Below the pieces are notes generated by a model, which saw only the letters and a list, made by a program, of their open reading frames with translations, searched no databases and had not been told where the DNA came from. This document shows, piece by piece, positions 28,095-36,710 of a stretch of DNA of 64,000 bases. The DNA is taken from NCBI GenBank assembly GCA_964528735.1, contig CAZGUV010000001.1:29473-93472 (forward strand). Reading direction: 5' to 3'. This DNA is from CAYNND01 sp964528735 (GTDB lineage: Bacteria; Patescibacteriota; Minisyncoccia; Phycocordibacterales; UBA2100). The position numbers and the translations under genes are program-made. The stretch's first letter is position 1; each line of letters begins with the position of its first letter.

Positions 28095-28618
28095 TATTGT
28101 GCATCTACAAGTGGTAATTGCCCGAGAAAGTCAGACTTTCCGAGAGTGACTCCGTTTTTTCGCATGATTGAGTACGCGACAGTTGCATGGAAATAGAAGT
28201 TAGGGAGTGCGTATGTTGAGACGTATTCTCGTGCAGGGATACCTTTTGTCGGCATCCAGCTCATGGAAATTACTTCGGTATGTCCGATTTCCATTTTTTC
28301 TGGAGAAATTGTCGCAAGATATTCGAGCGTCTTATCGATGCGAGCGTAGAGTTGCGCGAATGTCTCCTCAGTGTCTTCGTATTTAGGGACTTCTATTTTT
28401 GCAAGCATTCCTGCGGTTCGCTTTGCGATATCACTGCAGAGTTGTACTTGTTTTACCAAAGGAAATTGGTCAAATACGATTCGGTCTTGCAATAATTTGT
28501 TGACATCAACATTTCGTGCAGCTGCAAAATCTTCAGCTTTTTTGAGTTGTGACTTAAGTGTGAGTAGTGCGCGAGTAAACATAGGGACCGTCAGGTCATG
28601 GATTGAATACGTAATCAT
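28094..28618 (-). CDS. DUF1993 family protein
   Basis: 174 aa, with the N-terminal SIHDLTVPMFTRAL and the C-terminal YALPNFYFHATVAYSIMRKNG typical of DUF1993. This helical DinB-like fold family has no established activity. First gene of the unit with the ABC exporter, probably by chance of operon packing. Confidence 0.75.
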   Translation of the reverse strand: MITYSIHDLTVPMFTRALLTLKSQLKKAEDFAAARNVDVNKLLQDRIVFDQFPLVKQVQLCSDIAKRTAGMLAKIEVPKYEDTEETFAQLYARIDKTLEYLATISPEKMEIGHTEVISMSWMPTKGIPAREYVSTYALPNFYFHATVAYSIMRKNGVTLGKSDFLGQLPLVDAQ

Positions 28619-28664
28619 AGGTGCTCACAATATCATAAAGGCAAAAGAATGCTATGCTAGAAAA

Positions 28665-29547
28665 ATGGTAGAAAAAGAAACCCTTATAGTTCAAGGAAAG
28701 GATGACTACGAACTTCTCGATTCAGGCAAAGAAATGAAATTGGAGCGCTATGGTTCTGTCATTCTGGCTCGACCAGATCCACAGGCGCTCTGGGAGCGTC
28801 GGCTTCCCGAGTCGAAGTGGCTCACCGCAGATGCATCGTATTCTCGTAAAGGAAAAGAAGGTGTCTGGCGCATCCGGCCAGAAACCCCAGAATCATGGAA
28901 TATTTCCTACGCAGGACTCAGTCTTATAATAAAACCGACTTCATTTAAGCACACTGGACTTTTCCCTGAGCAACGTGCCCATTGGGAATGGACAACGCAC
29001 ATAATCAAGAAACACCATTCGGGCACACAGGTAAAGGTTCTCAATCTCTTCGGCTACACCGGTGGTGCAACACTTGCTGCCGCGCACGCTGGTGCTCATG
29101 TGACGCACGTGGATGCATCGAAAGTCGCTGTTTCGTGGGCGCGAGATAATGCGCAAGCATCAGGTCTTGAGACAAGACCAATACGCTGGATTATCGATGA
29201 TGTCTTCGCGTTTGTTCGTCGTGAGATAAAGCGAGGCAATACATACGATCTCATAATCATGGACCCGCCCGCATTCGGAAGAGGTCCGAAGGGTGAGCTT
29301 TGGAAAATTGAAGAGGGCTTCGTGGCGCTCATTCATGATATTGAAAAGCTTCTTTCTCCCAAGGCATTGGGCGTTTTGGTGAGTGGATATGCAGCGGGTT
29401 ATTCTCACCATTCGTATGAGAACGTGATGCATCATCTCGTGCGCACTCGAGGAGGCGTAGTCACTGGAGGTGNNNNNNNNNNCACTTCAAGAATCGGGCA
29501 GTGCTCGATTACTGTCCTGCGGAATCTTTGCTCGCTGGAGCGCTTAG
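28665..29547 (+). CDS. Class I SAM-dependent rRNA methyltransferase-like protein (interrupted by N)
   Basis: SAM site VLNLFGYTGGATLAAAHAGA, then VDASKVAVSWARDNA, and the catalytic-type DPPAFGRGPKGE. This resembles RlmI/RlmK-like 23S rRNA methyltransferases without the PUA domain. Ten N at 29473-29482 interrupt it. The reading after the gap, LQESGSARLLSCGIFARWSA-stop, is the expected family C-terminus in another frame. A real gap of 6 nt (about two codons, expected 'EL' before 'ALQES') would restore the frame. TATGCT lies 6 nt before the ATG, preceded by TGC (extended -10). The 3' end overlaps the convergent DedA gene by 39 nt. Confidence 0.85.
29473..29482. other. Scaffold gap (10 N) inside methyltransferase gene
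   Basis: The frame on either side is restored if the gap is really 6 nt (or differs from 6 by a multiple of 3). The flanks show no shared bases. Confidence 0.7.
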
Positions 29548-30147
29548 TTTTTTCTTGCTCATTTTTCTGTACTCGCGATAGATAGGGTAAAAAGAAACGA
29601 GAATAATAACCAGCGCAACAGGTATTACATATCGTTCAATATCAGGGATAAGCTTACCCAAGAAGAATCCAAGAAGTGTTACTCCTGCACCCCAGAGCAT
29701 TGCACCAAAAATATTGTATCGAAGAAATGTGCCGTAATGCATTTCAGCCGCACCTGCAAAAATTGGCGTAAATGTTCGAACGACTGGCACAAATCGCGCG
29801 ATGGTAATCGAGTACGCTCCGTGCTTTTCGTAAAACACACGTGTCTTCTCTAAGTGGTCTAAGTTAAGATAGGGAATATTGCCTTCAAAAATCTTTTTTC
29901 CAAAGCGTTTCCCGAACCAATATCCAAATGAATCACCAAAGATTGCAGCAAGAACAAAGATTGGTACAAGTATAAAGATGGAGAAATATCCTTCAGCAGC
30001 GAGAATACCTGCACTAAAAAGTAAGCTATCTCCTGGTAAGAATGGCGCAAGAAAAAATCCTGATTCAGCAAAGACTACCGCAAAAAGCCCAACATACCCG
30101 ATAGTTGTAATGAGCTCTGTAAGGTTTCCATCGAAAAAAGGTATCAT
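29509..30147 (-). CDS. DedA family membrane protein
   Basis: 212 aa with the DedA motifs FLPGDSLLFSAG, FGDSFGYWFGKRFGK, and RFVPVVRTFTPIFAGAAEM, which contains the conserved Arg residues. DedA proteins are proposed lipid transporters; some return undecaprenyl phosphate across the membrane. Its start overlaps the PAP2 stop (ATGA), and UppP lies upstream, so a role in lipid carrier recycling fits well. Confidence 0.93.
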   Translation of the reverse strand: MIPFFDGNLTELITTIGYVGLFAVVFAESGFFLAPFLPGDSLLFSAGILAAEGYFSIFILVPIFVLAAIFGDSFGYWFGKRFGKKIFEGNIPYLNLDHLEKTRVFYEKHGAYSITIARFVPVVRTFTPIFAGAAEMHYGTFLRYNIFGAMLWGAGVTLLGFFLGKLIPDIERYVIPVALVIILVSFYPIYREYRKMSKKKLSAPASKDSAGQ

Positions 30148-30689
30148 CGCCCTTTGTTATAGTACGTTTTAACCCTGACTGCAATGTATGCAGATACGAT
30201 ACCAAGGCACATCCCTGCGAGAACATCGGTTGCGTAGTGAACACGAAGATAAATACGACTCAGTGCAATCAATATCATGGCTACGGCTACACCACAGGCA
30301 ATTGCCGGACGAAGGACTGGGTGCTTTATGTGTCTCCAAAACAAAAGACCCCATGCGCAAAAGAATGCCGCTGCGACAGCGCTGTGACCACTCGGGAAAG
30401 AAAATGTCTGCTCTATCCCATACGCAATATCTATCGCAATAGGCCTCTCGCGCTGGACGAGGCGCTTTACAATATCTGCAAGACCAGCACTGAGGATGAT
30501 TGCACCACTTATAGTGAGTGCATTTGAGCGGCATTCAAGGCAATACGCTGCAAAAATAAGAAGAATGACAACTATCGCGACAACAGTCCATGTGCTGAAG
30601 AGTGTAGTAATAGCAAACATCAGCACATCCATCTGCTCACTTCTGTATGATGCAAGAAAATACTCAACGCTGGCGTCAATGCTGTTCAT
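30144..30689 (-). CDS. PAP2 superfamily phosphatase
   Basis: 181 aa. Acid phosphatase signature KRLVQRERP, FPSGHS, and SRIYLRVHYATDVLAG, in a five- or six-helix membrane protein. Probably dephosphorylates undecaprenyl diphosphate or a related lipid. It lies between uppP (3 nt upstream) and dedA (overlap), forming a lipid-carrier unit. Confidence 0.92.
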   Translation of the reverse strand: MNSIDASVEYFLASYRSEQMDVLMFAITTLFSTWTVVAIVVILLIFAAYCLECRSNALTISGAIILSAGLADIVKRLVQRERPIAIDIAYGIEQTFSFPSGHSAVAAAFFCAWGLLFWRHIKHPVLRPAIACGVAVAMILIALSRIYLRVHYATDVLAGMCLGIVSAYIAVRVKTYYNKGR

Positions 30690-30692
30690 ACA

Positions 30693-31457
30693 TTATGCAA
30701 AAAAGGTAAGTATAAGTATTCCGAGGATGATACGGTACACACCAAAGGGGATAAAGGTGTACTTTCGAATAAGATTCATAAAGACATGAATGACGACAGC
30801 TGCAGTAATACCCGCGCTCACCATTCCAACGATGAGTACTCTGAAAAATTCTGGAGTTATGACTGAAATATCTGCCTGCAAGAGCGCGAGTGACGCGGCT
30901 GCTCCAAGTGTTGGCACACTCAAGAGAAATGAGAACTCTGCGATTTTTTCGCGAGGTATTCCAAGTAGAAGTCCAGCGGCAATACTTGCACCAGAGCGAG
31001 AGACGCCAGGGATAAGCGCGAGTGATTGCGCTGAGCCAATCATACTCGCAATGCCTGGGGTAATAGTGCGGACTTTTTTATGTGGGTACTTTTTTATATA
31101 CCATTCAATCGCAATCAAGATGCATCCACCGATGATTAACGCCCAGGCAATGACGAACAAACTTTCAAGAAGGATGAGGCTAAACTCTTTGAGCAAAAGC
31201 CCAATAATTGCAGTGGGAATAAAGGCTGCAAGAAGCGTGAGAATCGTCTTTTGCTTGAAAAAAATGTGCCGATAATATATTGGTATTGCAGCAACTGCAC
31301 CGAGCTGAACGGCAATCTCAAACACTTTCACCGATTCATGTGTTATGTCTATACCAAGCAAGTGACTTCCAATCACCATGTGTGCGGTCGAAGAAATGGG
31401 GAGGAACTCAGTCAGTCCTTCTAGTATCCCAAGGAGTATCGCGTACGTTGCGTTCAT
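30693..31457 (-). CDS. uppP: Undecaprenyl-diphosphatase
   Basis: Regenerates undecaprenyl phosphate for cell-wall synthesis. The BacA/UppP motifs are LEGLTEFLPISSTAHM near the N-terminus and PGVSRSGASIAAGLLLG. The start at 31457 (MNATYAILLG) is used because TATACT on the minus strand is 7 nt upstream. An adjacent ATG at 31460 is also possible; the longer ORF reaching the MFS promoter is not. About 254 aa. Confidence 0.94.
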   Translation of the reverse strand: MNATYAILLGILEGLTEFLPISSTAHMVIGSHLLGIDITHESVKVFEIAVQLGAVAAIPIYYRHIFFKQKTILTLLAAFIPTAIIGLLLKEFSLILLESLFVIAWALIIGGCILIAIEWYIKKYPHKKVRTITPGIASMIGSAQSLALIPGVSRSGASIAAGLLLGIPREKIAEFSFLLSVPTLGAAASLALLQADISVITPEFFRVLIVGMVSAGITAAVVIHVFMNLIRKYTFIPFGVYRIILGILILTFFA

Positions 31458-31507
31458 CATGATGAGTATACCACGCTTGAACGATATGCCGAGGAGTTGA
31501 ATTGTGA

Positions 31508-31513
31508 TAGGAT
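31508..31513 (+). promoter_or_regulatory. Extended -10 (TGA-TAGGAT) for the MFS gene
   Basis: TAGGAT ends 6 nt before the ATG at 31520 and is preceded by TGA. It is divergent from the uppP -10 at 31465-31470. Confidence 0.5.
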
Positions 31514-31519
31514 TTCGAC

Positions 31520-32737
31520 ATGAAATCACAAGTGCTGCCTGTTCTGTTTGTTACATTGCTCATAGACATGATTGGTTTTGGAATGGTCATCCCCGTACTT
31601 CCTGTACTCTTTAATGACCCGACATCCCCATCATATATGCTGACAGGGTGGTCACGTGATGGACAACTCTTCATGTCTGGATTTGTGCTCGCACTTTTCG
31701 GGCTTGTCCAGTTTATTGCCTCGCCAATACTCGGTGAGCTCTCTGATGTGTACGGGAGGAAACGAGTACTGTTGGGAGGTGTGGTAGTACTTGCGCTTTC
31801 TCAGCTCTTGTTTGGCTTTGCAATTACTATTATGTCGCTGGTCGTTTTGATGCTTGCGCGTGCGATTGGGGGAGTCGCAGGGGCGAACTTCTCAGTTGCG
31901 CAGGCAATCATCGCAGATGTAACAGCACCAGAGGATAGAGCAAAGAGTTTTGGTATCATCGGCGCCGCATTTGGTATTGGATTCATCACCGGTCCACTCA
32001 TTGGTGGATGGTTTACCGAGGCTGTCGGGACCCCTTCAGCGCCATTTATTCTTGCGGGAGTACTCGGTCTCATGAACGCAATAGGTGTGAGTTTCGCACT
32101 TCCCGAAACGCATTCAAACACGCGCACAGAACGCAAACGCTTCACGCTTCTCAAAGGGGTCCATAACATACGAGCTGCACTTGATGACGTACAAGCTCGA
32201 CCACTATTTCTTTCAAACTTCTTTATCCAGCTCGGATTTTCAGGATTTACAACATTCATCGGTGTTCTCTTGCTCAATCGATATGGTTACACAGAAGGTG
32301 AAATCGGTATGTTTTTTGCAGCAGTAGGTTTGTGGATTGTTATCACTCAAGCGGGTGTGCTCCCACGTACGATGAATCGTTGGAATGAGAAAAGGGTAAT
32401 ACCTATCGCACTACTTGTCCTCGCGTGCAGTCTATTCGTGCATGTTCTCGTGTTCCCAGTGTATGTGCTCTATATGATTATGCCGTTTACTGCGATTGGT
32501 ATGGGGCTTGCAAATGCGTGCCTCCTGTCTCTCATGAGCAGAAATGTTGGTCCTGACAAACAGGGTGTGACGCTCGGCATCAATGCATCGGTGCAAGCTC
32601 TTGCGCTCGGTATGGGCCCACTCTTGGGTGGACTGGTTGCGGGTACGCTCGGCATTGGAGCGCCATTTCTCGTCGCGACACTCTCAGTGCTCTTTGCTCG
32701 GTACCTATTTATACGAAACCGAGCGAAAATGGTGTAG
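31520..32737 (+). CDS. MFS transporter, TetA-like 12-helix type
   Basis: 405 aa. LLIDMIGFGMVIPVLP in helix 1, the loop motif GELSDVYGRKRVLL (motif A), and GFITGPLIGG (motif C of drug/proton antiporters). Probably a proton-driven efflux pump, with tetracycline-efflux type proteins the closest named group. The substrate is not predictable. Its stop lies directly against the stop of trhO. Confidence 0.9.
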   Translation: MKSQVLPVLFVTLLIDMIGFGMVIPVLPVLFNDPTSPSYMLTGWSRDGQLFMSGFVLALFGLVQFIASPILGELSDVYGRKRVLLGGVVVLALSQLLFGFAITIMSLVVLMLARAIGGVAGANFSVAQAIIADVTAPEDRAKSFGIIGAAFGIGFITGPLIGGWFTEAVGTPSAPFILAGVLGLMNAIGVSFALPETHSNTRTERKRFTLLKGVHNIRAALDDVQARPLFLSNFFIQLGFSGFTTFIGVLLLNRYGYTEGEIGMFFAAVGLWIVITQAGVLPRTMNRWNEKRVIPIALLVLACSLFVHVLVFPVYVLYMIMPFTAIGMGLANACLLSLMSRNVGPDKQGVTLGINASVQALALGMGPLLGGLVAGTLGIGAPFLVATLSVLFARYLFIRNRAKMV

Positions 32738-33727
32738 TTAGTGTGACGATACTTTTTTCCGACTGATGCCAAGCAAGCGCTTCACGTGGTCGAGGTAGTC
32801 ACTCATTGTCTTGAATGCAAATGACTGGTGAAGTTTTTTGCAGTTTCTATTCTTGCAATATGCGCGACCGTGTTCGTCTTTGCAGTGCGCGCACACAATC
32901 ATCTGGCGGTGACAAGTTGGGTACGAACAGTCGTGGTAGTCTTCACATGGTGTTGAGCAGAGATAGCATGAGCCGACCGTTTCGTATGTATCGGTAAATC
33001 GTTCAAGCACGCGTTCGTCAAATACATAGAGCGAGCCAAGGAAGTCTTGTCCTGGGTACTCCTTCATAAAAGTACCGATACCACCATTGAGCTGGTAGAC
33101 ATCCGAAAAGCCATTGCTCTTGAGATATCCCGAAGCCTTTTCACAGCGGACACCGTAGGTACATACCGTCACTACTTTTTTATCTTTGAGGTGCTCGAGT
33201 TGTGGCAAAACTTTTGGAAGGTCTCTGAAGTTTTCCATCTGCGGATTTATTGATCCTTTGAAGTGTCCAACTTCGTACTCATAGTCATTGCGCATGTCTA
33301 TAATCTCGATGTTTTCACCCGCATCTATCCACGACTTAAGTACTTGAGGTGTAATATGAGTACCGGTTATTTCATTTGGGTTGATGTCGTCCTCTTTTGC
33401 GAGACCTAGCGTTACAATTTCACTCCGTGCTCGGACGCGAAGCTTGGGGAAGGCATTACCTGTGCCAGGTGAGTGCTTAAACCACACATCAGAAAAGTTT
33501 CCGAATGTTCCAGCGGACCCATCCATTGCGTGCATCGCTTGTTCGTATTCCGCAAGTGCCTTTGGTGTACCCTCAATAGTCCCGTTGATGCCTTCCTCTG
33601 CAATCAAGATACGTCCCGTAATGTTGCGACTACCGAGAAAGTCCTTGTGCCACTTAACAAAAGCCACTGGATCCGCAATCGGTGTGTATTTGTAGTAGAT
33701 GATGATGTCAGTCGGCTGTTTTTTCAT
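32738..33727 (-). CDS. trhO: tRNA uridine(34) hydroxylase, rhodanese type
   Basis: 329 aa. N-terminal UPF0176/YceA domain (TGRILIAEEGINGT), rhodanese domain with the active-site loop CTYGVRCEKASG, then a C-terminal Cys-rich zinc-type tail (CYLCSTPC…CAHCKDEHG). Known TrhO enzymes make 5-hydroxyuridine at tRNA position 34. TATACT lies 8 nt upstream of the ATG. Confidence 0.93.
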   Translation of the reverse strand: MKKQPTDIIIYYKYTPIADPVAFVKWHKDFLGSRNITGRILIAEEGINGTIEGTPKALAEYEQAMHAMDGSAGTFGNFSDVWFKHSPGTGNAFPKLRVRARSEIVTLGLAKEDDINPNEITGTHITPQVLKSWIDAGENIEIIDMRNDYEYEVGHFKGSINPQMENFRDLPKVLPQLEHLKDKKVVTVCTYGVRCEKASGYLKSNGFSDVYQLNGGIGTFMKEYPGQDFLGSLYVFDERVLERFTDTYETVGSCYLCSTPCEDYHDCSYPTCHRQMIVCAHCKDEHGRAYCKNRNCKKLHQSFAFKTMSDYLDHVKRLLGISRKKVSSH

Positions 33728-33759
33728 CGTGGCTTAGTATACTTAAAAATACCGAGAGC

Positions 33760-33930
33760 TCAACCATTCAGGACTCGAAACGCAAGGTAGATGCCGAGAA
33801 GTCCTCCCAGCGCTGTAGTAAAGACACCTGGTAGGGAGAGGAAATCAGTATCACCCCAGAGTGCAGGAATATAGCTTCCGGCAAATGAACCTAGTGTCAT
33901 AGAAAGCATGTAGATTTTCTTATCTGACAT
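33760..33930 (-). CDS. Small membrane protein, 56 aa
   Basis: A short ORF with two hydrophobic stretches (about 8-24 and 36-53), ending in YLAFRVLNG. The ATG at 33930 has TAGAAT exactly 6 nt upstream with TGG before it (extended -10), which supports it as a real leaderless gene. An in-frame ATG at 33936 would lie directly on the -10. Family unknown. Confidence 0.65.
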   Translation of the reverse strand: MSDKKIYMLSMTLGSFAGSYIPALWGDTDFLSLPGVFTTALGGLLGIYLAFRVLNG

Positions 33931-33984
33931 ATACATATTCTACCATGTTCTCATGGTTAGATAGCTCCTCGTCATACGTCATGG

Positions 33985-33990
33985 TATATA
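33985..33990 (+). promoter_or_regulatory. Extended -10 (TGG-TATATA) for the GH18 gene
   Basis: TATATA lies 6 nt before the ATG at 33997, with TG one base upstream. No Shine-Dalgarno. Confidence 0.55.
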
Positions 33991-33996
33991 CAAGTT

Positions 33997-35160
33997 ATGA
34001 ATACACGAATACTATCAACCGCTGTGATTCTTTTTGGTGTGATTGTATCAATCGCATCTGCACAGATGTCTATCCAGGGCATTACTGTTCCCAAAAACAC
34101 TGTCGTAGATAGCGGTACGTCAATTCATGTGAGTGCGTGGGTACCATACTGGAGAAAAGAGGGTGGTACTCAAGAAGCACAAGAAGCGATGTTGTATATC
34201 GACACATTCAGTCCGTTCATGTATGAAGTTGCAAAAGATGGCACAATCTCTCCAAAAGCAGATCTCAAAGAGGGTACATGGGCATCACTTCTCTACACTG
34301 CGCGTTTGTCAAACAAGAAAATTACACCAACCATCATTTGGCTGAAGGGGGAAGAAATTCACGCAGTCCTCAGTGATGCAAAAAAACGAAAAAAGCATAT
34401 CGAGCAGCTCGTCTCGATTGTCCGCACAGGCACCAAGTACTCAGATGGTGGCTTCGACGGGATTGATATTGACTACGAAGGTAAAAAGTGGGAGACGAGA
34501 GCATCGTATTCTGCGTTTATTCGAGAGCTTAAGGCAGAGTTGCGTAAGTACGATAAGTTATTGGTGTGTACAATCGAGACCAGAAACGCAAACACTACGT
34601 ATGAGACACAGCTTGCAAAAGAAAAGGCTGGTGACTATGTAAATGAGTATGCGGTACTCGGCAAGGAATGCGACATCATTAGAGTCATGTCGTACGATCA
34701 AAGAAATGCAGACGTGGTCCTCAATAAGCAAAACGAAAAGGAAATGTATATGCCAGTTTCTGATATCGCATGGGTGAAGAAAATCTACACGACACTCGTT
34801 CGACATATTGACCCAAAGAAAATCGAAATGGGTATTCCAACGTATGGCCATGCATACAAAATAACTCCAAAGACAGGGGGAGGGTGGAACTACGAACGAA
34901 TGCGCTCGCTGACCTACGAACAAGCGATGGAGAGAAAGAATATGTACAAGAGCACAACACCGGTCCGTGGCGTTTCAGGAGAGCTTATATTTACGTACAC
35001 CATCGAATCAGGCGAATTTAAGGGTACGTATCTTGCGGTCGTGACCGATGCCTACGCAGTACGCCAAAAAATTGAACTTGCTGAGCGCCTTGGCTTGCGC
35101 GGTGTGGCTCTGTTCGCCCTGTATGGGACGAATGACCCTCAGTTAAAGCATAACTTATAG
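33997..35160 (+). CDS. Secreted glycoside hydrolase family 18 protein
   Basis: 387 aa. Signal peptide 1-22 (ending IASAQ), then a GH18 barrel with the catalytic DxxDxDxE motif DGIDIDYE (154-161; E161 the acid). Followed by MSYDQRNAD and MGIPTYGHAY, as in chitinase and spore-germination-like glycosidases. No carbohydrate-binding or LysM domain. Likely targets peptidoglycan or GlcNAc polymers outside the cell. Confidence 0.9.
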   Translation: MNTRILSTAVILFGVIVSIASAQMSIQGITVPKNTVVDSGTSIHVSAWVPYWRKEGGTQEAQEAMLYIDTFSPFMYEVAKDGTISPKADLKEGTWASLLYTARLSNKKITPTIIWLKGEEIHAVLSDAKKRKKHIEQLVSIVRTGTKYSDGGFDGIDIDYEGKKWETRASYSAFIRELKAELRKYDKLLVCTIETRNANTTYETQLAKEKAGDYVNEYAVLGKECDIIRVMSYDQRNADVVLNKQNEKEMYMPVSDIAWVKKIYTTLVRHIDPKKIEMGIPTYGHAYKITPKTGGGWNYERMRSLTYEQAMERKNMYKSTTPVRGVSGELIFTYTIESGEFKGTYLAVVTDAYAVRQKIELAERLGLRGVALFALYGTNDPQLKHNL

Positions 35161-35217
35161 GACGAGCAGAAGGGGCGTGACGGCAGGGCCTACAAAAGTA
35201 GCCAGTATGTAAGCCAT
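35155..35217 (-). CDS. Possible 20-aa hydrophobic peptide
   Basis: An ORF of 20 codons starting MAYILATFVGPAV, then PLLLVL, long enough for one membrane helix. Minus-strand TTGATA (35246-35251), 16 nt, then TATAGT (35224-35229) makes a good promoter, and the ATG is exactly 6 nt after the -10, like validated-looking genes here. Its stop overlaps the GH18 stop. Could instead be an antisense or non-coding start. Confidence 0.35.
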   Translation of the reverse strand: MAYILATFVGPAVTPLLLVL

Positions 35218-35237
35218 AGTATGACTATACGACACTA

Positions 35238-35266
35238 TTGACATTTATCAATATATGGGGTATAAT
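35238..35266 (+). promoter_or_regulatory. Consensus sigma-70 promoter
   Basis: TTGACA, 17 nt, TATAAT: both hexamers and the spacing are perfect. The ATG at 35276 is 9 nt after the -10, so the mRNA should have only about 2-3 leader bases. The divergent promoter TTGATA-16-TATAGT overlaps it on the other strand. Confidence 0.85.
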
Positions 35267-35275
35267 AGTACTACC

Positions 35276-35770
35276 ATGAAACACGCTTTGTGTTCGTTAT
35301 TTATCGGCTTCTCAGCGCTCGCTGTATCGCTTGCTATCCCACAAGATACTCAGGCATATAGCTATTGTGACTATTACACAGGTTGCTATCACGCTGATGG
35401 ACCAGATCTTTATGCATCTGAGTACGAGTATTCATACAGTAGTTACAATACTGCGTATCCGACTTACTCTACGTATGATTCATACTGTGGTTCGTATTAC
35501 TACGACTGCGATTATGATAATACCTACTACTACTCAGGTACCTCTGTGTCACCATCGATCAATCTCTCATTCTCATACACTGAGCATGCGGCACCGACAT
35601 ACAGCTACCCAACATATCCAGTCTACTACCAGACACCAGTGCCTGTACCGGTCTATGTTCCTACTCCTGTGACAAAGACGGTATACACACCAGCTCCGGT
35701 AAAAACGACCGCAAAAAAGACAAAGAAAAAGAACGACACATTCTATGTGTACGCAAGTGCAAGCTTCTAA
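35276..35770 (+). CDS. Tyr-rich secreted protein, 164 aa
   Basis: Signal peptide (MKHALCSLFIGFSALAVSLA…TQA), then a Tyr/Ser/Thr/Cys-rich low-complexity body (about 28-100) and a Pro/Val/Thr-rich segment (PVPVPVYVPTPV). It ends with a short Lys-rich run (AKKTKKKN) before the C-terminal YVYASASF. The start at 35276 is required because the upstream in-frame ATG lies inside the promoter. The perfect promoter and following terminator suggest a strongly expressed, single-gene transcript. Probably a cell-surface structural protein; no family recognised. Confidence 0.85.
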   Translation: MKHALCSLFIGFSALAVSLAIPQDTQAYSYCDYYTGCYHADGPDLYASEYEYSYSSYNTAYPTYSTYDSYCGSYYYDCDYDNTYYYSGTSVSPSINLSFSYTEHAAPTYSYPTYPVYYQTPVPVPVYVPTPVTKTVYTPAPVKTTAKKTKKKNDTFYVYASASF

Positions 35771-35775
35771 ACCTC

Positions 35776-35799
35776 AAACCCGCCACACGGCGGGTTTTT
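35776..35799 (+). terminator. Rho-independent terminator
   Basis: AAACCCGCC / GGCGGGTTT with loop ACAC and a T tail. It ends the Tyr-rich protein transcript. Confidence 0.9.
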
Positions 35800-35826
35800 G
35801 ATTGTTCAAACAAGCCACGATAGGAT
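35798..35826 (+). promoter_or_regulatory. Promoter TTGATT-17-TAGGAT for the aminotransferase
   Basis: The -35 begins in the T tail of the preceding terminator. The -10 ends 6 nt before the ATG at 35833. Confidence 0.65.
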
Positions 35827-35832
35827 GGTGCA

Positions 35833-36651
35833 ATGTCATTTACAGTCTTTTCAAAAAATGGTGAGGTCCGACCAATCACTGAGGCTCATGTATCTCTCTC
35901 GGCAATAGAGTACACGTATGGATACGGAGTGTATGAGACAATCAGGGTGCGTCATCGTGAACCGCTCTTTATTGCAGATCATCTGATGCGGTTACGTATT
36001 TCTGCACAGACACTCGCGCTTGAGCATACATTTTCTGATGAGATGATTGCGCGTTCAATCCGTGACCTTATTGGTGCGCTGACTGTTGATACATACAATC
36101 TCAAAATGCTTCTCATCGGAGGACCGCTTCCACAAGATGCTGAGCTCTATATTCTCGCGAGCAACCCACATTTTCCTGATAAAACATTGTACCGAGATGG
36201 TGTCCATACAATCGTGCGTCACTTTGAGCGAGCATTTCCCCAAGCGAAAAGTTTGAACATGCTCCAGAGTTATATGGCATATCGAGATGCGAAGCGTGCG
36301 GGTGCATACGAAGCGCTCCTCGTAAACTCGCATGGCAATGTGACCGAAGGTACTCGGACGAATTTTTTTGTACTCGACAAAACAACCCTCATTTCACCTC
36401 CATCTGAAGAAATATTGCTTGGTGTCACGAGAAAGCATGTACTCACCGTAGCTTCGCACCTCGGGCTTGGGTATCGTGAGGAGGCGCTACCGATTGAATC
36501 TGTGCACACGTATGATGCTGCTTTCTTAACGAGCACATCAACAAAGATTGTACCTATCAAATCAATCGAAGCACAAGCGCTCAAAGAGATTCCTGATGTG
36601 CTCCGAAGCTTGATGAAAGCGTTTGACCAATTCCACGATTCTGTGGCATAG
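35833..36651 (+). CDS. Class IV (PLP) aminotransferase
   Basis: 272 aa. Fold type IV pattern: TYGYGVYETIRV, RLRISAQTL, the PLP lysine in FPQAKSLNMLQSYMAYRDA, and LLVNSHGNVTEGTRTNFFV. This group includes branched-chain aminotransferase, D-amino-acid aminotransferase and aminodeoxychorismate lyase; the substrate cannot be fixed from motifs. A D-amino acid role in cell-wall synthesis is possible. Confidence 0.88.
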   Translation: MSFTVFSKNGEVRPITEAHVSLSAIEYTYGYGVYETIRVRHREPLFIADHLMRLRISAQTLALEHTFSDEMIARSIRDLIGALTVDTYNLKMLLIGGPLPQDAELYILASNPHFPDKTLYRDGVHTIVRHFERAFPQAKSLNMLQSYMAYRDAKRAGAYEALLVNSHGNVTEGTRTNFFVLDKTTLISPPSEEILLGVTRKHVLTVASHLGLGYREEALPIESVHTYDAAFLTSTSTKIVPIKSIEAQALKEIPDVLRSLMKAFDQFHDSVA

Positions 36652-36679
36652 GTGAGCAAAGAGCCTTTTCCACTTTCTA

Positions 36680-36710
36680 TATATCATAGATGATATATCA
36701 TATATGATAT
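36680..36710. repeat. Nested inverted repeats overlapping a start codon
   Basis: TATATCAT-AG-ATGATATA is followed directly by the perfect 16-bp palindrome ATATCATATATGATAT (36695-36710), which includes the first two bases of the GNAT ATG at 36709. TATGAT at 36703-36708 lies inside it. Possible operator, or an RNA hairpin hiding the start. Confidence 0.5.
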
